This document shows, one piece after another, positions 17,690-27,117 of a stretch of 64,000 nucleotides of DNA. The number at the start of each line of letters is the position of its first letter. Within the stretch, counting starts at the first letter, position 1. Origin of the DNA: CAZWLY01 sp964634465 (GTDB lineage: Bacteria > Desulfobacterota > Desulfarculia > G963662305); NCBI GenBank assembly GCA_964634465.1, contig CAZWLY010000002.1, positions 1 through 64,000 of the forward strand, given 5' to 3'. The notes beneath the pieces are model-generated. The model was not told the DNA's origin. It was given only the letters and a program-made list of their open reading frames with translations, and did no database searches. The translations under genes and the position numbers were made by a program.

Positions 17690-18547
17690 TCACTCTTTCC
17701 GGCCGTCGGCGTACTCGACCAGTCTCAGGATCAGATTTCCCGCCGCTTGTCTTCGATAGTCGGCCCCGGCCCTGATGTCGTCGATGGGCGACACGGCCGC
17801 CTTGGCCAAGGCGGCGGCCCGCTGGAGCGACTCGAGTTCAAGGGGGCGCCCGATGAGGGCTGCTTCCACCTCCGGGGAGGCGACCACCGTCGGCCCGACG
17901 CTGCCCCAGGCCAGCCGGGCCGCCTCGATCCGGCCGGAATCGGACACCTTCATGAGGGCGGCCAGGCTGACCACGGCGATGGCCAAAGCCTGCCGCCGGC
18001 CGACCTTTTCGAAGTGATGGACGTTGAATCCGGTCGGCTTCTTCACCCGCACCCCGGCCAGAATCTCGCCTCTTTCGAGCCTGGTTCGGCCCGGCCCGGT
18101 GATGAACTCGGCGAGCTTCAACCGCCTGACCGAGTTTCTGGAGACGAGCTCCACCTCCGCGTCGAGGACGTAGAGCGGCGGCAGGCTGTCGCCGGCCGGC
18201 GAGGCGGTGACGATGTTGCCGCCCAGGGTGCCCATCCGCCTGATCGGCGGCGAGCCGAGAGTCTTGAGGGCCTCGACGATGATCGGCAATCGGGCGCGGA
18301 TCAAGGGATTTTCCAGCAGCTCGGCGTGGGTCGTCCCGGCCCCGATGAAGATCGTCTCGCCCTCGTCCTCGAGGCGTTTCAACTCCTCGATCCGCTCCAG
18401 GCAGATCAAGGCCGGCGGGTCGATCAACCCGGCCCTGATCTGGACCAGGGCGTCGGTTCCGCCAGCGAAGGCCAACGCCTCGGGCCGGCGCTCTTGGGCC
18501 TCCCACAGCTCGGCCAGGCTGCCCGGCAGGAGCACCTCCCGGCTCAT
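17690..18547 (-). CDS. Molybdenum hydroxylase, FAD-binding subunit
   Basis: 285 residues; XdhB/CoxM/HcrB-type. FAD-site motifs AGGTDAL near residue 29 and TLGGNIVTASPAGD near residue 110, then the C-terminal CO-dehydrogenase-flavoprotein domain. It passes electrons from the 2Fe-2S centres to the acceptor. Its ATG overlaps the stop of the iron-sulfur gene (ATGA). With the two neighbours it forms a three-subunit hydroxylase of the xanthine dehydrogenase family. Confidence 0.92.
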   Translation of the reverse strand: MSREVLLPGSLAELWEAQERRPEALAFAGGTDALVQIRAGLIDPPALICLERIEELKRLEDEGETIFIGAGTTHAELLENPLIRARLPIIVEALKTLGSPPIRRMGTLGGNIVTASPAGDSLPPLYVLDAEVELVSRNSVRRLKLAEFITGPGRTRLERGEILAGVRVKKPTGFNVHHFEKVGRRQALAIAVVSLAALMKVSDSGRIEAARLAWGSVGPTVVASPEVEAALIGRPLELESLQRAAALAKAAVSPIDDIRAGADYRRQAAGNLILRLVEYADGRKE

Positions 18548-19017
18548 GATCGCTCCTCGTCGATCCGCTCGGCCGCCGCCTCGACGGCGTCCACGATCTT
18601 CTGATAGCCGGTGCAGCGGCACAGGTTGCCGGCGATCCCGTCCCTGATCTCCGAGCGAGTCGGGCGTGGATTGTCGGCCAGAAGATCGACGGCGGCCAGG
18701 ATCATGCCCGGCGTGCAGAAGCCGCACTGGACCGCGCCTTTCTCGATAAACGCCTCCTGGACCGGGTGGAGCCGGCCGTTTTTGGCCAGACCCTCGATGG
18801 TGATCACCTCGCGTCCCTCGAGCTGGGCGGCCAGAGTCAGGCAGGCGAGGCGGCTTCGGCCGTCGACCAGGATGGTGCAGGCCCCGCACTCGCCCGAGCC
18901 GCAGCCCTCCTTGGCCCCGGTCAGGCCCAGGTCCTCGCGCAAGAGGTCGATCACCCGCCGGTCCGGCGGCGCGTCGAGGCTCGTCTCCCGGCCGTTCAAC
19001 CTGAAGCGGATTTTCAT
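18544..19017 (-). CDS. Molybdenum hydroxylase, [2Fe-2S] subunit
   Basis: 157 residues. The plant-type cluster is GCGSGECGACTILVD plus the downstream CL. The second cluster is QCGFCTPGMI with CRCTGYQKI. This is the standard small subunit (XdhC/CoxS/HcrC). Start ATG at 19017 overlaps the end of the molybdenum subunit gene by four bases. Confidence 0.94.
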   Translation of the reverse strand: MKIRFRLNGRETSLDAPPDRRVIDLLREDLGLTGAKEGCGSGECGACTILVDGRSRLACLTLAAQLEGREVITIEGLAKNGRLHPVQEAFIEKGAVQCGFCTPGMILAAVDLLADNPRPTRSEIRDGIAGNLCRCTGYQKIVDAVEAAAERIDEERS

Positions 19018-21326
19018 CGGTCCTCGCCCCCCCGGGCGGCCAGCGCCGTCAGGACCCGCTCGGCGGTCAGCGGGGCCTTGAAAATCCTGATCCCCAGGGC
19101 GTCGGCCACGGCGTTGGCCACCGCCGGCAGGGGGCCGTTGATCGGGACCTCGCCGGCCCCCTTGAGTCCGTAAGGTCCGGAGCTTTCATGGGTCTCCACT
19201 GCTATCGCCTCCATCTCGGGCGCGTCCAGGGCGGTCGGGATGAGGTAGGTCGAAAGGTCGGTTGTCCGGGTTAGGCCGGCCTCGACCACCAACTCTTCCA
19301 GGAGGGCGTAGCCCAGTCCCTGGACGACGCCGCCGTGCATCTGCTGGGCCAGAAGCTGAGGGTTCATCACCCGGCCGCAGTCGGTGGCGGTCAGATATTT
19401 CTTCACCTCCACCCGGCCGGTCAGTTCGTCCACTTCGATCAGGGCCAAGTGCGCGCCGTAGGAGAAGACGGCGTGGGGCAGGCCGTGGAGCCTGACCGCC
19501 TCGTCGGCCACCGGGACCTCGCCGGCCGTCGGGGCCCGGTAGCGGCCGACGGCCGCCCGCTCGGATGGGTCGAGCATCCGGGCCAGGCCGGTCAGAGGGA
19601 GCTCCCGGCCGCTGGGCCGGTGGATCAACCGGCCGGGGGCCAAGGCGATTTCCTGGGGCGAGCGGGCCATGAGCATGTCGGCCGCCCGCTCCAGGAGGCG
19701 GCGTTTGAGCGTCTCGGCGGCCGCGATCAGGGCCCGGCCGAAGGTGTAGGTGGTTCGGCTGGCCGAGGCCGAGCCCGAGGGCAGGGTCTGATCGGTGTCG
19801 GGCAGGACGAGCTCCAGCCGGGCCGCATCCTGGCCCATGATTTCGCCGGCGATCTGGAGATAGGTGCTGGCGTTGCCCTGACCCATGTCGGCCACCCCGG
19901 CGTAGACCTTGAAGCGGCCCTGTTCGGTCAGCTCGATCTTGGCGTTGGCCGTGTCCGGTACCACCGGGCCGTAGCCCAGGCCCTGCATCACACCGGCCAC
20001 GCCCACGCCTCGCTTCTTGAAGCGACCGGCGGCCGCCTTCCAGGCCTCTCGTTCCCGCCACAGGGGATGTTCGGCCAGCCGGTCGAGGCAGTCCATGAAA
20101 CCGGTTGAGCCGGTCAAGGTCACCCCGGCCGCGTTCTTGTCGCCCCGCCTGACCCCGTTGAGTCGCCTGATTTCGAGCGGGTCGAGGCCGACTTCGGCCG
20201 CCAGGAGGTCGATCGTCTGTTCCATGGCGGCGTGGACCTGGGGTACGCCGAAGCCGCGAAAGGGGCCGCCGACGGGGTTGTTGGTGTAGACGACGCAGCC
20301 CTTGAGGCTGACGTTGGGGATGCGATACGGACCGGCGGCGTGCTCCAGGCCGAGGGTCATGACCACGCCGCCGAGATGGTCGTAGGGGCCGGTGTCGTAG
20401 ACGAGGCGGACGGCCAGCGCTTCGAGCGTGCCGTCGGCCTTGGCCCCCAGCCGGTAGCGGGCTTTCACGGCGTGTCGCTTGGCGCCGGCCAGGAAGCTCT
20501 CCTCCCGGCTCCACCACATCTTGATCGGCCGGTCGGGGTAGTTGAGCGCGGCCAGGCCCAGCAGGCTCTGGACGGTCACGCCGTCTTTGCCGCCGAAGCC
20601 GCCGCCCAGATAGGGGGCGATGACGCGCACCTCGGCCGCCTCCAGGCCCAAGGCCTCGGCCACCTCGGCCCGGTCGCGGAAGGGGGTCTGGGTCGAGGCG
20701 ACGATGGTCAGTTTGCCGTCGCCGTCCACAAAGGCCCAGCCGGCCTCGGTCTCCAGGTAGGCATGCTCCTGGCGGGGCAGCTCGAACTCGGCCTCGACAA
20801 CGGCGTCGCATCGGCCAAGCGCCGCCTCGCCGTCGCCGGTGGTCAGCTCGGCTTCGAGCAGGACGTTGCCCTGCTCGTTTTCCTCGTGGATCACGGGCGC
20901 GCCGTCCTTCAACGCCTCTTCCGGATCGAACACGGCCGGCAGGGGCTCGACCTCGAGCTCGATGAGGTTCAGAGCCTTTTCTAACGTCGCCCGGTCTTCG
21001 GCCAGGACCAGGGCCACGGCGTCGCCGCAGTGCCTGATCTTGTCATCGACCAGAACCGGCTGGTCCTTTCTGACCACGCCCTGGCGGTTGGTCCCGGCCA
21101 CGTCGGCCGCGGTCAAGACGGCGATCACGCCGGGCAGGCTCCGGGCCGCCTCCACGTCGAGGCCCAAGAGCCGGGCGTGGGGCAACCCGGCCCGCTTGGC
21201 CCCGGCCCACACCAACCCCGGCTCGTAGTAGTCGGCGGCGTACTTCTCCGCCCCGACCACCTTGGCCGGGGCGTCGGCCCTGAGCTCCGGCCGGCCGATC
21301 TGGGGAATCCGGTCTCTAGTCGGCAT
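19014..21326 (-). CDS. Molybdenum hydroxylase, molybdopterin-binding large subunit
   Basis: 770 residues, full length for this family. It hydroxylates a carbon next to N or a carbonyl, using water as oxygen source. Visible parts: the a/b hammerhead start, LGGGFGGKDG, the substrate-pocket GGPFRGFGVPQ (like the Arg-containing purine type rather than the CO dehydrogenase AYRCSFR loop), and the active-site Glu in GLKGAGEVPINGP. The pocket suggests a heterocycle or purine-like substrate, but this is not proven. It is the first gene of an operon ending at 14389. Confidence 0.92.
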   Translation of the reverse strand: MPTRDRIPQIGRPELRADAPAKVVGAEKYAADYYEPGLVWAGAKRAGLPHARLLGLDVEAARSLPGVIAVLTAADVAGTNRQGVVRKDQPVLVDDKIRHCGDAVALVLAEDRATLEKALNLIELEVEPLPAVFDPEEALKDGAPVIHEENEQGNVLLEAELTTGDGEAALGRCDAVVEAEFELPRQEHAYLETEAGWAFVDGDGKLTIVASTQTPFRDRAEVAEALGLEAAEVRVIAPYLGGGFGGKDGVTVQSLLGLAALNYPDRPIKMWWSREESFLAGAKRHAVKARYRLGAKADGTLEALAVRLVYDTGPYDHLGGVVMTLGLEHAAGPYRIPNVSLKGCVVYTNNPVGGPFRGFGVPQVHAAMEQTIDLLAAEVGLDPLEIRRLNGVRRGDKNAAGVTLTGSTGFMDCLDRLAEHPLWREREAWKAAAGRFKKRGVGVAGVMQGLGYGPVVPDTANAKIELTEQGRFKVYAGVADMGQGNASTYLQIAGEIMGQDAARLELVLPDTDQTLPSGSASASRTTYTFGRALIAAAETLKRRLLERAADMLMARSPQEIALAPGRLIHRPSGRELPLTGLARMLDPSERAAVGRYRAPTAGEVPVADEAVRLHGLPHAVFSYGAHLALIEVDELTGRVEVKKYLTATDCGRVMNPQLLAQQMHGGVVQGLGYALLEELVVEAGLTRTTDLSTYLIPTALDAPEMEAIAVETHESSGPYGLKGAGEVPINGPLPAVANAVADALGIRIFKAPLTAERVLTALAARGGEDR

Positions 21327-21452
21327 CGTCCTCGACCCGGCGGCGGGGAACGACGGTCAGTCCAACGTTCATCCGATCAATCTTCGATGCGGTCAACGAT
21401 TCTCGACTCCTTTGGCCTCGGGTCCCCGGCCGCGGCCGGGGGTGAAGACGGC

Positions 21453-22559
21453 TCACAGTATGTTCTCCAGGGCCTGGATGAAGGCCTCCATGGCCTCATG
21501 GACGCCGATGCTGATCCTGATCCAGTTGGGGAACCGGAAGCCGGTCATCGACCGGACCATGACCCCCTGGCCCATCAGCTTGCGGTAGGCCAGGGTGTCG
21601 CTCATCGGCAGGCGGACCATGACGAAGCAACCTTCGCCGATCTGGGTCCTCAGCCCCAGGCGGGTCAGTTCGCGCCGCAGGTATTCCTTCTCCTCGCGCA
21701 CCAGCCGCTGGGTGTTGCGGATGTGCTCGGCATCGTCCTCCAGGGCGGCCAGGGCGGCCTCCTGGGCCAGCGTGTTGACCGAGTAGACGACGCAGGTTCG
21801 CCGGATCACGTCCACCACGTCCAGGCTGCCGACCAGGTAGCCGATCCGCAAACCGGCCAGGGCGTACATCTTGGAGAACGTCCTGAAGACGACCAGGTGG
21901 GGATACTCGGCCAAGAGCTCGATCCCGTCCGGGTAGTCCTCCCGTTCCACGAACTCGAAGTAGGCCTCGTCCACCACCACGATCTGGCGGCCGTCCACGG
22001 CGTCGAGAAAGCGGCGCAGTTTGGCCTCGCTCCAGTAGGTCCCGGTGGGATTGTTGGGGTTGCAGACGAAAAGGATCTTGGTCCGCTCGTCGATTTGCTC
22101 CAGCATGCCCTGGTCGTCGAAGCCGAAGTCGTGGAGGGGAACCAGCCGGGCCTCGAAGCCAGAGAACTCGGCCACCCACTCGTAGACGGCGAAGGTCTTG
22201 TCGGCGGTGACGATGTTGTCGCCCTCCTGGCAGAAGGCCTTGATGACGAAGGCGATGACCTCGTTGGCTCCGTTGCCGACCAGAAACTGGTCCGGATCGA
22301 GGCCGAATCGTTCGGCCAGCTTCAAACGGAGGTAGTAGGCGTCGCCGCTGGGGTAGAGCGAGGCCCTGGGCGGGGGAAAACGCCTGACCACCTCGCGGGC
22401 CTTGGGCGGCGGACCCAGCGGGTTTTCGTTGTTGTTCAGCCGCCAGAGGTGATCGACGCCGTAGAGTTTCATCAACTCCGGGTCGGGTTTGGACGGGATG
22501 TAGGCCTCGAAGCCCTTGATGTAGTCCGGGACCAGTCTGTCGAGTTCCAGTCGATGCAC
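21453..22559 (-). CDS. hisC: Histidinol-phosphate aminotransferase family protein
   Basis: 368 residues from a GTG five bases after the upstream stop. Class I/II PLP aminotransferase: NNNENPLGPPPKA, NGANEVI, CNPNNPTGTYW, DEAYFEF and the PLP lysine in TFSKMYALAGLRIGY. HisC transfers an amino group to imidazole acetol phosphate in histidine synthesis. No other his genes adjoin it (hisH and hisF are 32 kb away), so an aromatic or other aminotransferase role is possible. Confidence 0.85.
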   Translation of the reverse strand: MHRLELDRLVPDYIKGFEAYIPSKPDPELMKLYGVDHLWRLNNNENPLGPPPKAREVVRRFPPPRASLYPSGDAYYLRLKLAERFGLDPDQFLVGNGANEVIAFVIKAFCQEGDNIVTADKTFAVYEWVAEFSGFEARLVPLHDFGFDDQGMLEQIDERTKILFVCNPNNPTGTYWSEAKLRRFLDAVDGRQIVVVDEAYFEFVEREDYPDGIELLAEYPHLVVFRTFSKMYALAGLRIGYLVGSLDVVDVIRRTCVVYSVNTLAQEAALAALEDDAEHIRNTQRLVREEKEYLRRELTRLGLRTQIGEGCFVMVRLPMSDTLAYRKLMGQGVMVRSMTGFRFPNWIRISIGVHEAMEAFIQALENIL

Positions 22560-22564
22560 TTGGC

Positions 22565-23869
22565 TCACCCGCTGCGGCGTTGGAAGAGGAGCAGATCGGC
22601 TTCGCCGGCGTAGGGCAAGACGAGGCGCGGCTCGAAGCCGTTCTCCAGCAGCACCGGGGCCAGGTCGGCCTGCCAGGCCCGGCCCAGGTCGATCTCGAAG
22701 AACAGGTTGTGGAACTTCTCGGCGGTCAAGACCTGGACGTGCTTGTGAAGGTTGCGCTCGATATCGGCGCCGGGCCACACCGGGCGCAACGTGGCCTCGC
22801 CCTGGGGCCGGTCCAGCTTGGCGGCCAGGACCGAGTGGGCCGGCTTCTCTTCGCCCTCGTCGCGGGTGAGGCGGATCTCCCGGGCGAAGAAGAGGCGTTT
22901 ATATTGCTCGCTCAGAAACTCGTTCAGCTCGGGATGGGCCCAGACCGAAGCGCCCGGGTCCTCCTGGAGCTGGCGGTAGTAGCAGGGCCGGTCCCGGCCG
23001 CTCCCGTCGGGCAGGACGATCTCCAGCCGGCCGAGTTCCTCGAAATAGTCCCGGGGCAACTCCGGGCCGGCGTAGCGGCAGATCAGCCCCACGGCGTCGC
23101 TCTTGGCGATTTTGCCCAGGCAGGCTTCGATCAGGACGACGGCCATCTCCGGGGCGCTCTGGTTGAACAGGTACGGCCCGTAGCACTCGACCATCCTCGG
23201 CCCGCTCCAGCGCCAGACCACGCCGCCGCCCAACCGGCCCTTGTGATCGGTCGCGACCGCGATCGAGTACTCGCCGCCCGAGGTCATATCGACCATCTTG
23301 CCCGGCGATCCGAAGTCCGGCGGATAGAGGTGGATCGGCTGCCAGGCGGGCAGCAGCCGGGCGAAGAGTTTGACCTGCTCCGGCGAGGCGGCGGCCGCGG
23401 AGTAGTCGGCCAGCGGTTCGGCCGCCGGCGGCTCGAGGTTTTCGGCGGCTGGGTAGGCCTTCTCCTTGACCAGAACCAGTCCCAGCCCCTCGGCCTCGTC
23501 GGCGATGGAGAAGCGGTCCACCGACCGGGAGGCGATGATGAGGCCCAGCTCCGCCAGACCGGCCTCGTCGTCCAGGGAGGGGCTGGCGGTCAGGTTGAAG
23601 ACGCGCAGGTCCAAATCGCGGCCGGCGAAGACGAACTTGATCTGGGCGTAGTAGCCGCCGCCGAGCGCCTCGACCCTGATCGATTCGCCCGGGGCCGAGA
23701 TGCGGCTGAGATAGACGAAGATCTCCTCCGCGGCCAAGGTCAGCTTCATCGCCTCGGCCGCGGCCAGGCCGTGGGCGGCGGCCGAGTGTTCGGTGAACGA
23801 GGTGACCACCGGCAGGAAATCCTGGTCGAGTGGGGCGGTCAAAGAGGCCGATCGGGGCTCGCTGGTCAT
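22565..23869 (-). CDS. HATPase (RsbW-like) domain fused to GNAT-like C-terminus
   Basis: 434 residues; the ATG at 23869 has GGAGGAGG six bases upstream. Residues about 10-150 resemble an anti-sigma/serine-kinase-type GHKL ATPase: LTLAAEEIFVYLSRI (N-box position with Glu rather than a clear Asn) and DRFSIADEAEGLGLVLVKE (G-box). The remaining 280 residues contain GEYSIAVATDHKGRLGGGVVWRW and VVLIEACLGKIA, like a GNAT core. This may be a regulatory ATPase controlling an acyltransferase. It is translationally close to hisC. Confidence 0.6.
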   Translation of the reverse strand: MTSEPRSASLTAPLDQDFLPVVTSFTEHSAAAHGLAAAEAMKLTLAAEEIFVYLSRISAPGESIRVEALGGGYYAQIKFVFAGRDLDLRVFNLTASPSLDDEAGLAELGLIIASRSVDRFSIADEAEGLGLVLVKEKAYPAAENLEPPAAEPLADYSAAAASPEQVKLFARLLPAWQPIHLYPPDFGSPGKMVDMTSGGEYSIAVATDHKGRLGGGVVWRWSGPRMVECYGPYLFNQSAPEMAVVLIEACLGKIAKSDAVGLICRYAGPELPRDYFEELGRLEIVLPDGSGRDRPCYYRQLQEDPGASVWAHPELNEFLSEQYKRLFFAREIRLTRDEGEEKPAHSVLAAKLDRPQGEATLRPVWPGADIERNLHKHVQVLTAEKFHNLFFEIDLGRAWQADLAPVLLENGFEPRLVLPYAGEADLLLFQRRSG

Positions 23870-23933
23870 TTTCGCCTCCTCCATACCGGTCCGGGTGACG
23901 AGCCGCTGCGACGGATCTGAACTCGATTACATA

Positions 23934-23963
23934 TTTATAAGCCCAAAAGCGCCTTCTCGCCAA
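23934..23963 (-). promoter_or_regulatory. Promoter for the ATPase-GNAT/hisC operon
   Basis: On the minus strand TTGGCG (23963-23958) is followed after 18 bp by TATAAA (23939-23934). It lies 65 bases upstream of the start codon, in an AT-rich patch. Confidence 0.45.
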
Positions 23964-24106
23964 GTGGTATCGAAACCGCCCTCGGCCGGCTGATGCGGTC
24001 GATTCGGGGCGATCTGGTCGTCTGAACCGGGTTCCGGCGGGTGAGGGGGAAAGCTTCATCCGCCCGGCGCCGGTTTTTTTTGAAGATTCCGTCCCTTCCG
24101 GCGGCG

Positions 24107-24844
24107 TCAATCTTTGGCCTGTCCGGCGATGGCGGCGTTGATTCGTTCGATTACCTCCTTCTCGACCGCCAGACTGAACATGATGTGGCGCAGGTTGCCT
24201 TCGGGCGCGTCGGCGATCTGTTTTATCTCCAGCCTGGCCGACAGCCCGGGGTCGTTTTCGAGTCTCCACTCGGCCTCCTCGGCGTTGATGAGGGCGTAGT
24301 CGAAACGGCCCAGGGCCATCATCCTGAGCAGCGTCTGCTGGCTGCCGGTGACGACCTCCATCTTCGGCTTGAATCGCTCGAAGCCTTCATCGGCCCAGGG
24401 GCCGTAGGAGAAGCCGTCGATGACGCCGATGGTCAAGCCGCTGTCGAGAAGTCGGTTCAGCGTCGGTTTGGGGGGCAGGCGGGCGGCCTTCTTCTTGTTG
24501 ACGACCGCCACCAGCGGCCGATCCCGGTAGATCGGGGCGCTGAACCGGGCGAAAGCCTCCCGCTCGGGTTTCTTGAACCAGCCGATGCCGCAGGCGTACT
24601 CTTTTCGTTTCAGATTGACGATGATCCGCTTGCAGGGCGCTTCCTTGAATCGGTGGGCGACTCGGGCTCGCCAAAAGACTTCCTTGGCGATATCGACGAT
24701 TATGCCCCGGGGCCGGCCGTCGTCGCCGGTGAGGTAGAACGGCGGCCGGGGAATGTAATAGACGACCAGCGCCCGTTCGGCCGCCGGGGCGGAAGACGCT
24801 CCAAAGACGACCGCCAGCGCCAGGGCCAGGAAGGTTTTTTTCAT
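24107..24844 (-). CDS. Periplasmic solute-binding protein, family 3-like
   Basis: 245 residues. Signal peptide MKKTFLALALAVVFGASSAPA, cleaved near residue 22. The mature part has the SBP_bac_3 layout (YYIPRPPFY, GIIVDIAKEV, FDYALINAEEAEW). Such proteins deliver amino acids to ABC importers, but no permease or ATPase gene is near. The next gene upstream is a membrane histidine kinase. It may therefore be an orphan receptor or act with distant transporter genes. Confidence 0.82.
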   Translation of the reverse strand: MKKTFLALALAVVFGASSAPAAERALVVYYIPRPPFYLTGDDGRPRGIIVDIAKEVFWRARVAHRFKEAPCKRIIVNLKRKEYACGIGWFKKPEREAFARFSAPIYRDRPLVAVVNKKKAARLPPKPTLNRLLDSGLTIGVIDGFSYGPWADEGFERFKPKMEVVTGSQQTLLRMMALGRFDYALINAEEAEWRLENDPGLSARLEIKQIADAPEGNLRHIMFSLAVEKEVIERINAAIAGQAKD

Positions 24845-25008
24845 CGTTCCTCCTCACGAACTCTGGAAAGGGAACCCCTGCCGGCTCAAGCCCGAGGCGG
24901 GCGGCGAAAAGAGAAGTCACGCCCGTCTCGACATCTCGTAGATATCATTCTATCAGGTTATCGGATCAGGGGGAGGGGGAAGACGGGTTTGTTCACCGGC
25001 GCCGGGGA

Positions 25009-27117
25009 TCACACGTCCAGGATGGCTCTGACCTTGCTCAAAAGATCGACCAACCGATAGGGCTTGCCCACGAAGTCGGCCGCACCGGCCGCGAGGCACT
25101 CGGCGGCCCGACCTTCGGCGGCGTAGCCGCTGGCGATGATAACCTTGACCTCCGGGTCGAGCTTGAGCAATTCCTCGAGGCACTTGTAGCCGCCCATGCC
25201 CGGCATGCCCAGGTCTAGGAGCACCAGGTCGATGCGCTCGCCGTCCTGCTCGTAGATTCGACAGGCCTCCTCGCCCGAGGCGGCGGTGATGGTGGTATAG
25301 CCGTAGTGACCCAGAATGCTGACCCCTGTCTCCAAAATGGCCGGTTCGTCGTCCACCAGGAGGATGGTCTCCCGGCCGCCAGTTAGCTCGACTTCGACTT
25401 CGTCGATGGCGACCCCGGCCCCGTCTTCGGCCGCCGCCGGCAGGTAGATCAGGAACGAGGTTCCCCGGCCGGGTTTGGTCTGGCAGACGATGTGGCCGTT
25501 GTGGCCCTTGACGATGCCGTAGACGATGGCCAGCCCCAGGCCCGTCCCCTGGCCGACCTCCTTGGTGGTGTAAAACGGCTCGAAGATGCGGCTGGCCGTC
25601 TCCTTGTCCATGCCCAGGCCGGTGTCGGTCACTTGAAGCAGGACGTATTCGCCCGGCTTGAAATTCGGTTGGGCCTCGAAGTGGCCTTCGGTCAGGGTGA
25701 CGTTTCGAGTCTCGAAGATCAGCGAGCCGCCGTCGGGCATGGCGTCCCGGGCGTTGGTGGCCAGGTTCATCAGCACCTGGGCCAGTTGGTTGGGGTCGCC
25801 GTGAATCGTCTTCAGATCGTCGGCCAGGCGCGTCTCTATCCTGATCATCTTGGGGATGGTCCGCTCCAGGATGTTGGCCGCCTGTTCGACCTCGTAATTC
25901 AGGTCCATCGGTTTCAACCTGGGCTCCATCTTGCGCGAGAAGGTCAGCAGTTGCCTGACCAGGGCCGTGGCCCGGTCGATGGCCTTTTCGATCTGGGTCA
26001 GGCGTTGCTTGTGCCGCTCGCCCAACTCGTCGTCGAGCATCATCATCTGGACGTAGCCGCTCATGGCCTGAAGCAGGTTGTTGAAGTCGTGGGCCACCCC
26101 GCCGGCCAGGGCGCCGATCGCCTCCATCTTGTGGGCCTGGGCCAGCTCCTCCTCCAGCCGCCTCAGTTCCTTTTCGGCCCGGACCCGCTCGGTTACGTCG
26201 CGGCCCGAGCCGGTGACGTACGGCTCCCGCCCCTCCTGGACGACCAGGGTGTTGCGGTACTCGATGTAGTGCTTGGAGCCGTCTTTGGCCAGGTAGACGG
26301 ACACGCCGTCGAATCGGCCCTCCTCTTTGATCCGGGACAGGTAGTCGGTCTCGAAGGCGCGCCGGTATTTCTCGATCATGAACCGGCTGATCTTGCGGCC
26401 GACCATCTCCTGGGGGGTGTAACCCAGGCTGGCGGCGGCGGCCGGGTTGATGGTCAACAGCCGCCCCTCCAGGTCGTGGGCGTAGATGAAGTCGGTGATG
26501 CTGTGAAACAGGTCGCGGTAGCGTTCCTCAGAGATTCTGAGCGCCCTCTCGGCCCGCTGGCGTTCGGCGATCTCTTCCTGGAGCTCCTGATTGGCTCGTT
26601 CCAACTCGCTGGTTCTCTGGCTGACCCGCGATTCGAGTTCGCGTTTGACCTCCAGCGCCCCCAGCAGGAACCAGTGGGCCGCGATCAACAACCCCGCGAC
26701 GGCCAGGGCGTAGAGGTAGGTATAGATGGTGCGGGGATACCAGACGGCCGTGATCCAGCCCAACTCCTCGCCCTGGTAGGTGATCTTGGCCCGGAGTTCG
26801 ACCGGGCGGATGATGTTCAGGGCGCGGAAGAGGCGATCGAGGCCGCCTTGGAGTTCGTTGTCGATCTCGATGAACGTCTCGCCGGTCTGATGGCTGATCA
26901 CCAGGCGCTGGTAGTTGCGGCTCTTGGAGGCTTGGCGCAGGTATTCGGTCGGAGCCTTGGGCTCGAGGGTCCACAACGAGACGGCCACGATCTTGGCGTA
27001 ATTGTCGATCTCGGCCTGTTCGGCGGCGTTGATGTAACGCCAGTAGCTCAGGACGAAGACGACAAAGGCGATCGCGAGCAGCCCGATGGTGATCGAGATG
27101 GCCCTCTTTTTGGTCAT
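25009..27117 (-). CDS. Hybrid sensor histidine kinase (TM-PAS-HisKA-HATPase-REC)
   Basis: 702 residues from the ATG at 27117. Order: TM1 (about 10-25), a periplasmic domain of about 110 residues, TM2 (about 137-155), coiled coil, PAS (about 200-315), HisKA with phospho-His in GGVAHDFNNLL, HATPase with NLATNARDAM (N box), DTGLGMDK and GTGLGLAIVYG (G boxes), and a C-terminal receiver with LLVDDE, phospho-Asp in LLDLGMPGM and Lys in GKPYR. The type is NtrB-like. No response regulator gene adjoins. Output may pass from the fused receiver to an unlinked partner. Confidence 0.93.
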   Translation of the reverse strand: MTKKRAISITIGLLAIAFVVFVLSYWRYINAAEQAEIDNYAKIVAVSLWTLEPKAPTEYLRQASKSRNYQRLVISHQTGETFIEIDNELQGGLDRLFRALNIIRPVELRAKITYQGEELGWITAVWYPRTIYTYLYALAVAGLLIAAHWFLLGALEVKRELESRVSQRTSELERANQELQEEIAERQRAERALRISEERYRDLFHSITDFIYAHDLEGRLLTINPAAAASLGYTPQEMVGRKISRFMIEKYRRAFETDYLSRIKEEGRFDGVSVYLAKDGSKHYIEYRNTLVVQEGREPYVTGSGRDVTERVRAEKELRRLEEELAQAHKMEAIGALAGGVAHDFNNLLQAMSGYVQMMMLDDELGERHKQRLTQIEKAIDRATALVRQLLTFSRKMEPRLKPMDLNYEVEQAANILERTIPKMIRIETRLADDLKTIHGDPNQLAQVLMNLATNARDAMPDGGSLIFETRNVTLTEGHFEAQPNFKPGEYVLLQVTDTGLGMDKETASRIFEPFYTTKEVGQGTGLGLAIVYGIVKGHNGHIVCQTKPGRGTSFLIYLPAAAEDGAGVAIDEVEVELTGGRETILLVDDEPAILETGVSILGHYGYTTITAASGEEACRIYEQDGERIDLVLLDLGMPGMGGYKCLEELLKLDPEVKVIIASGYAAEGRAAECLAAGAADFVGKPYRLVDLLSKVRAILDV

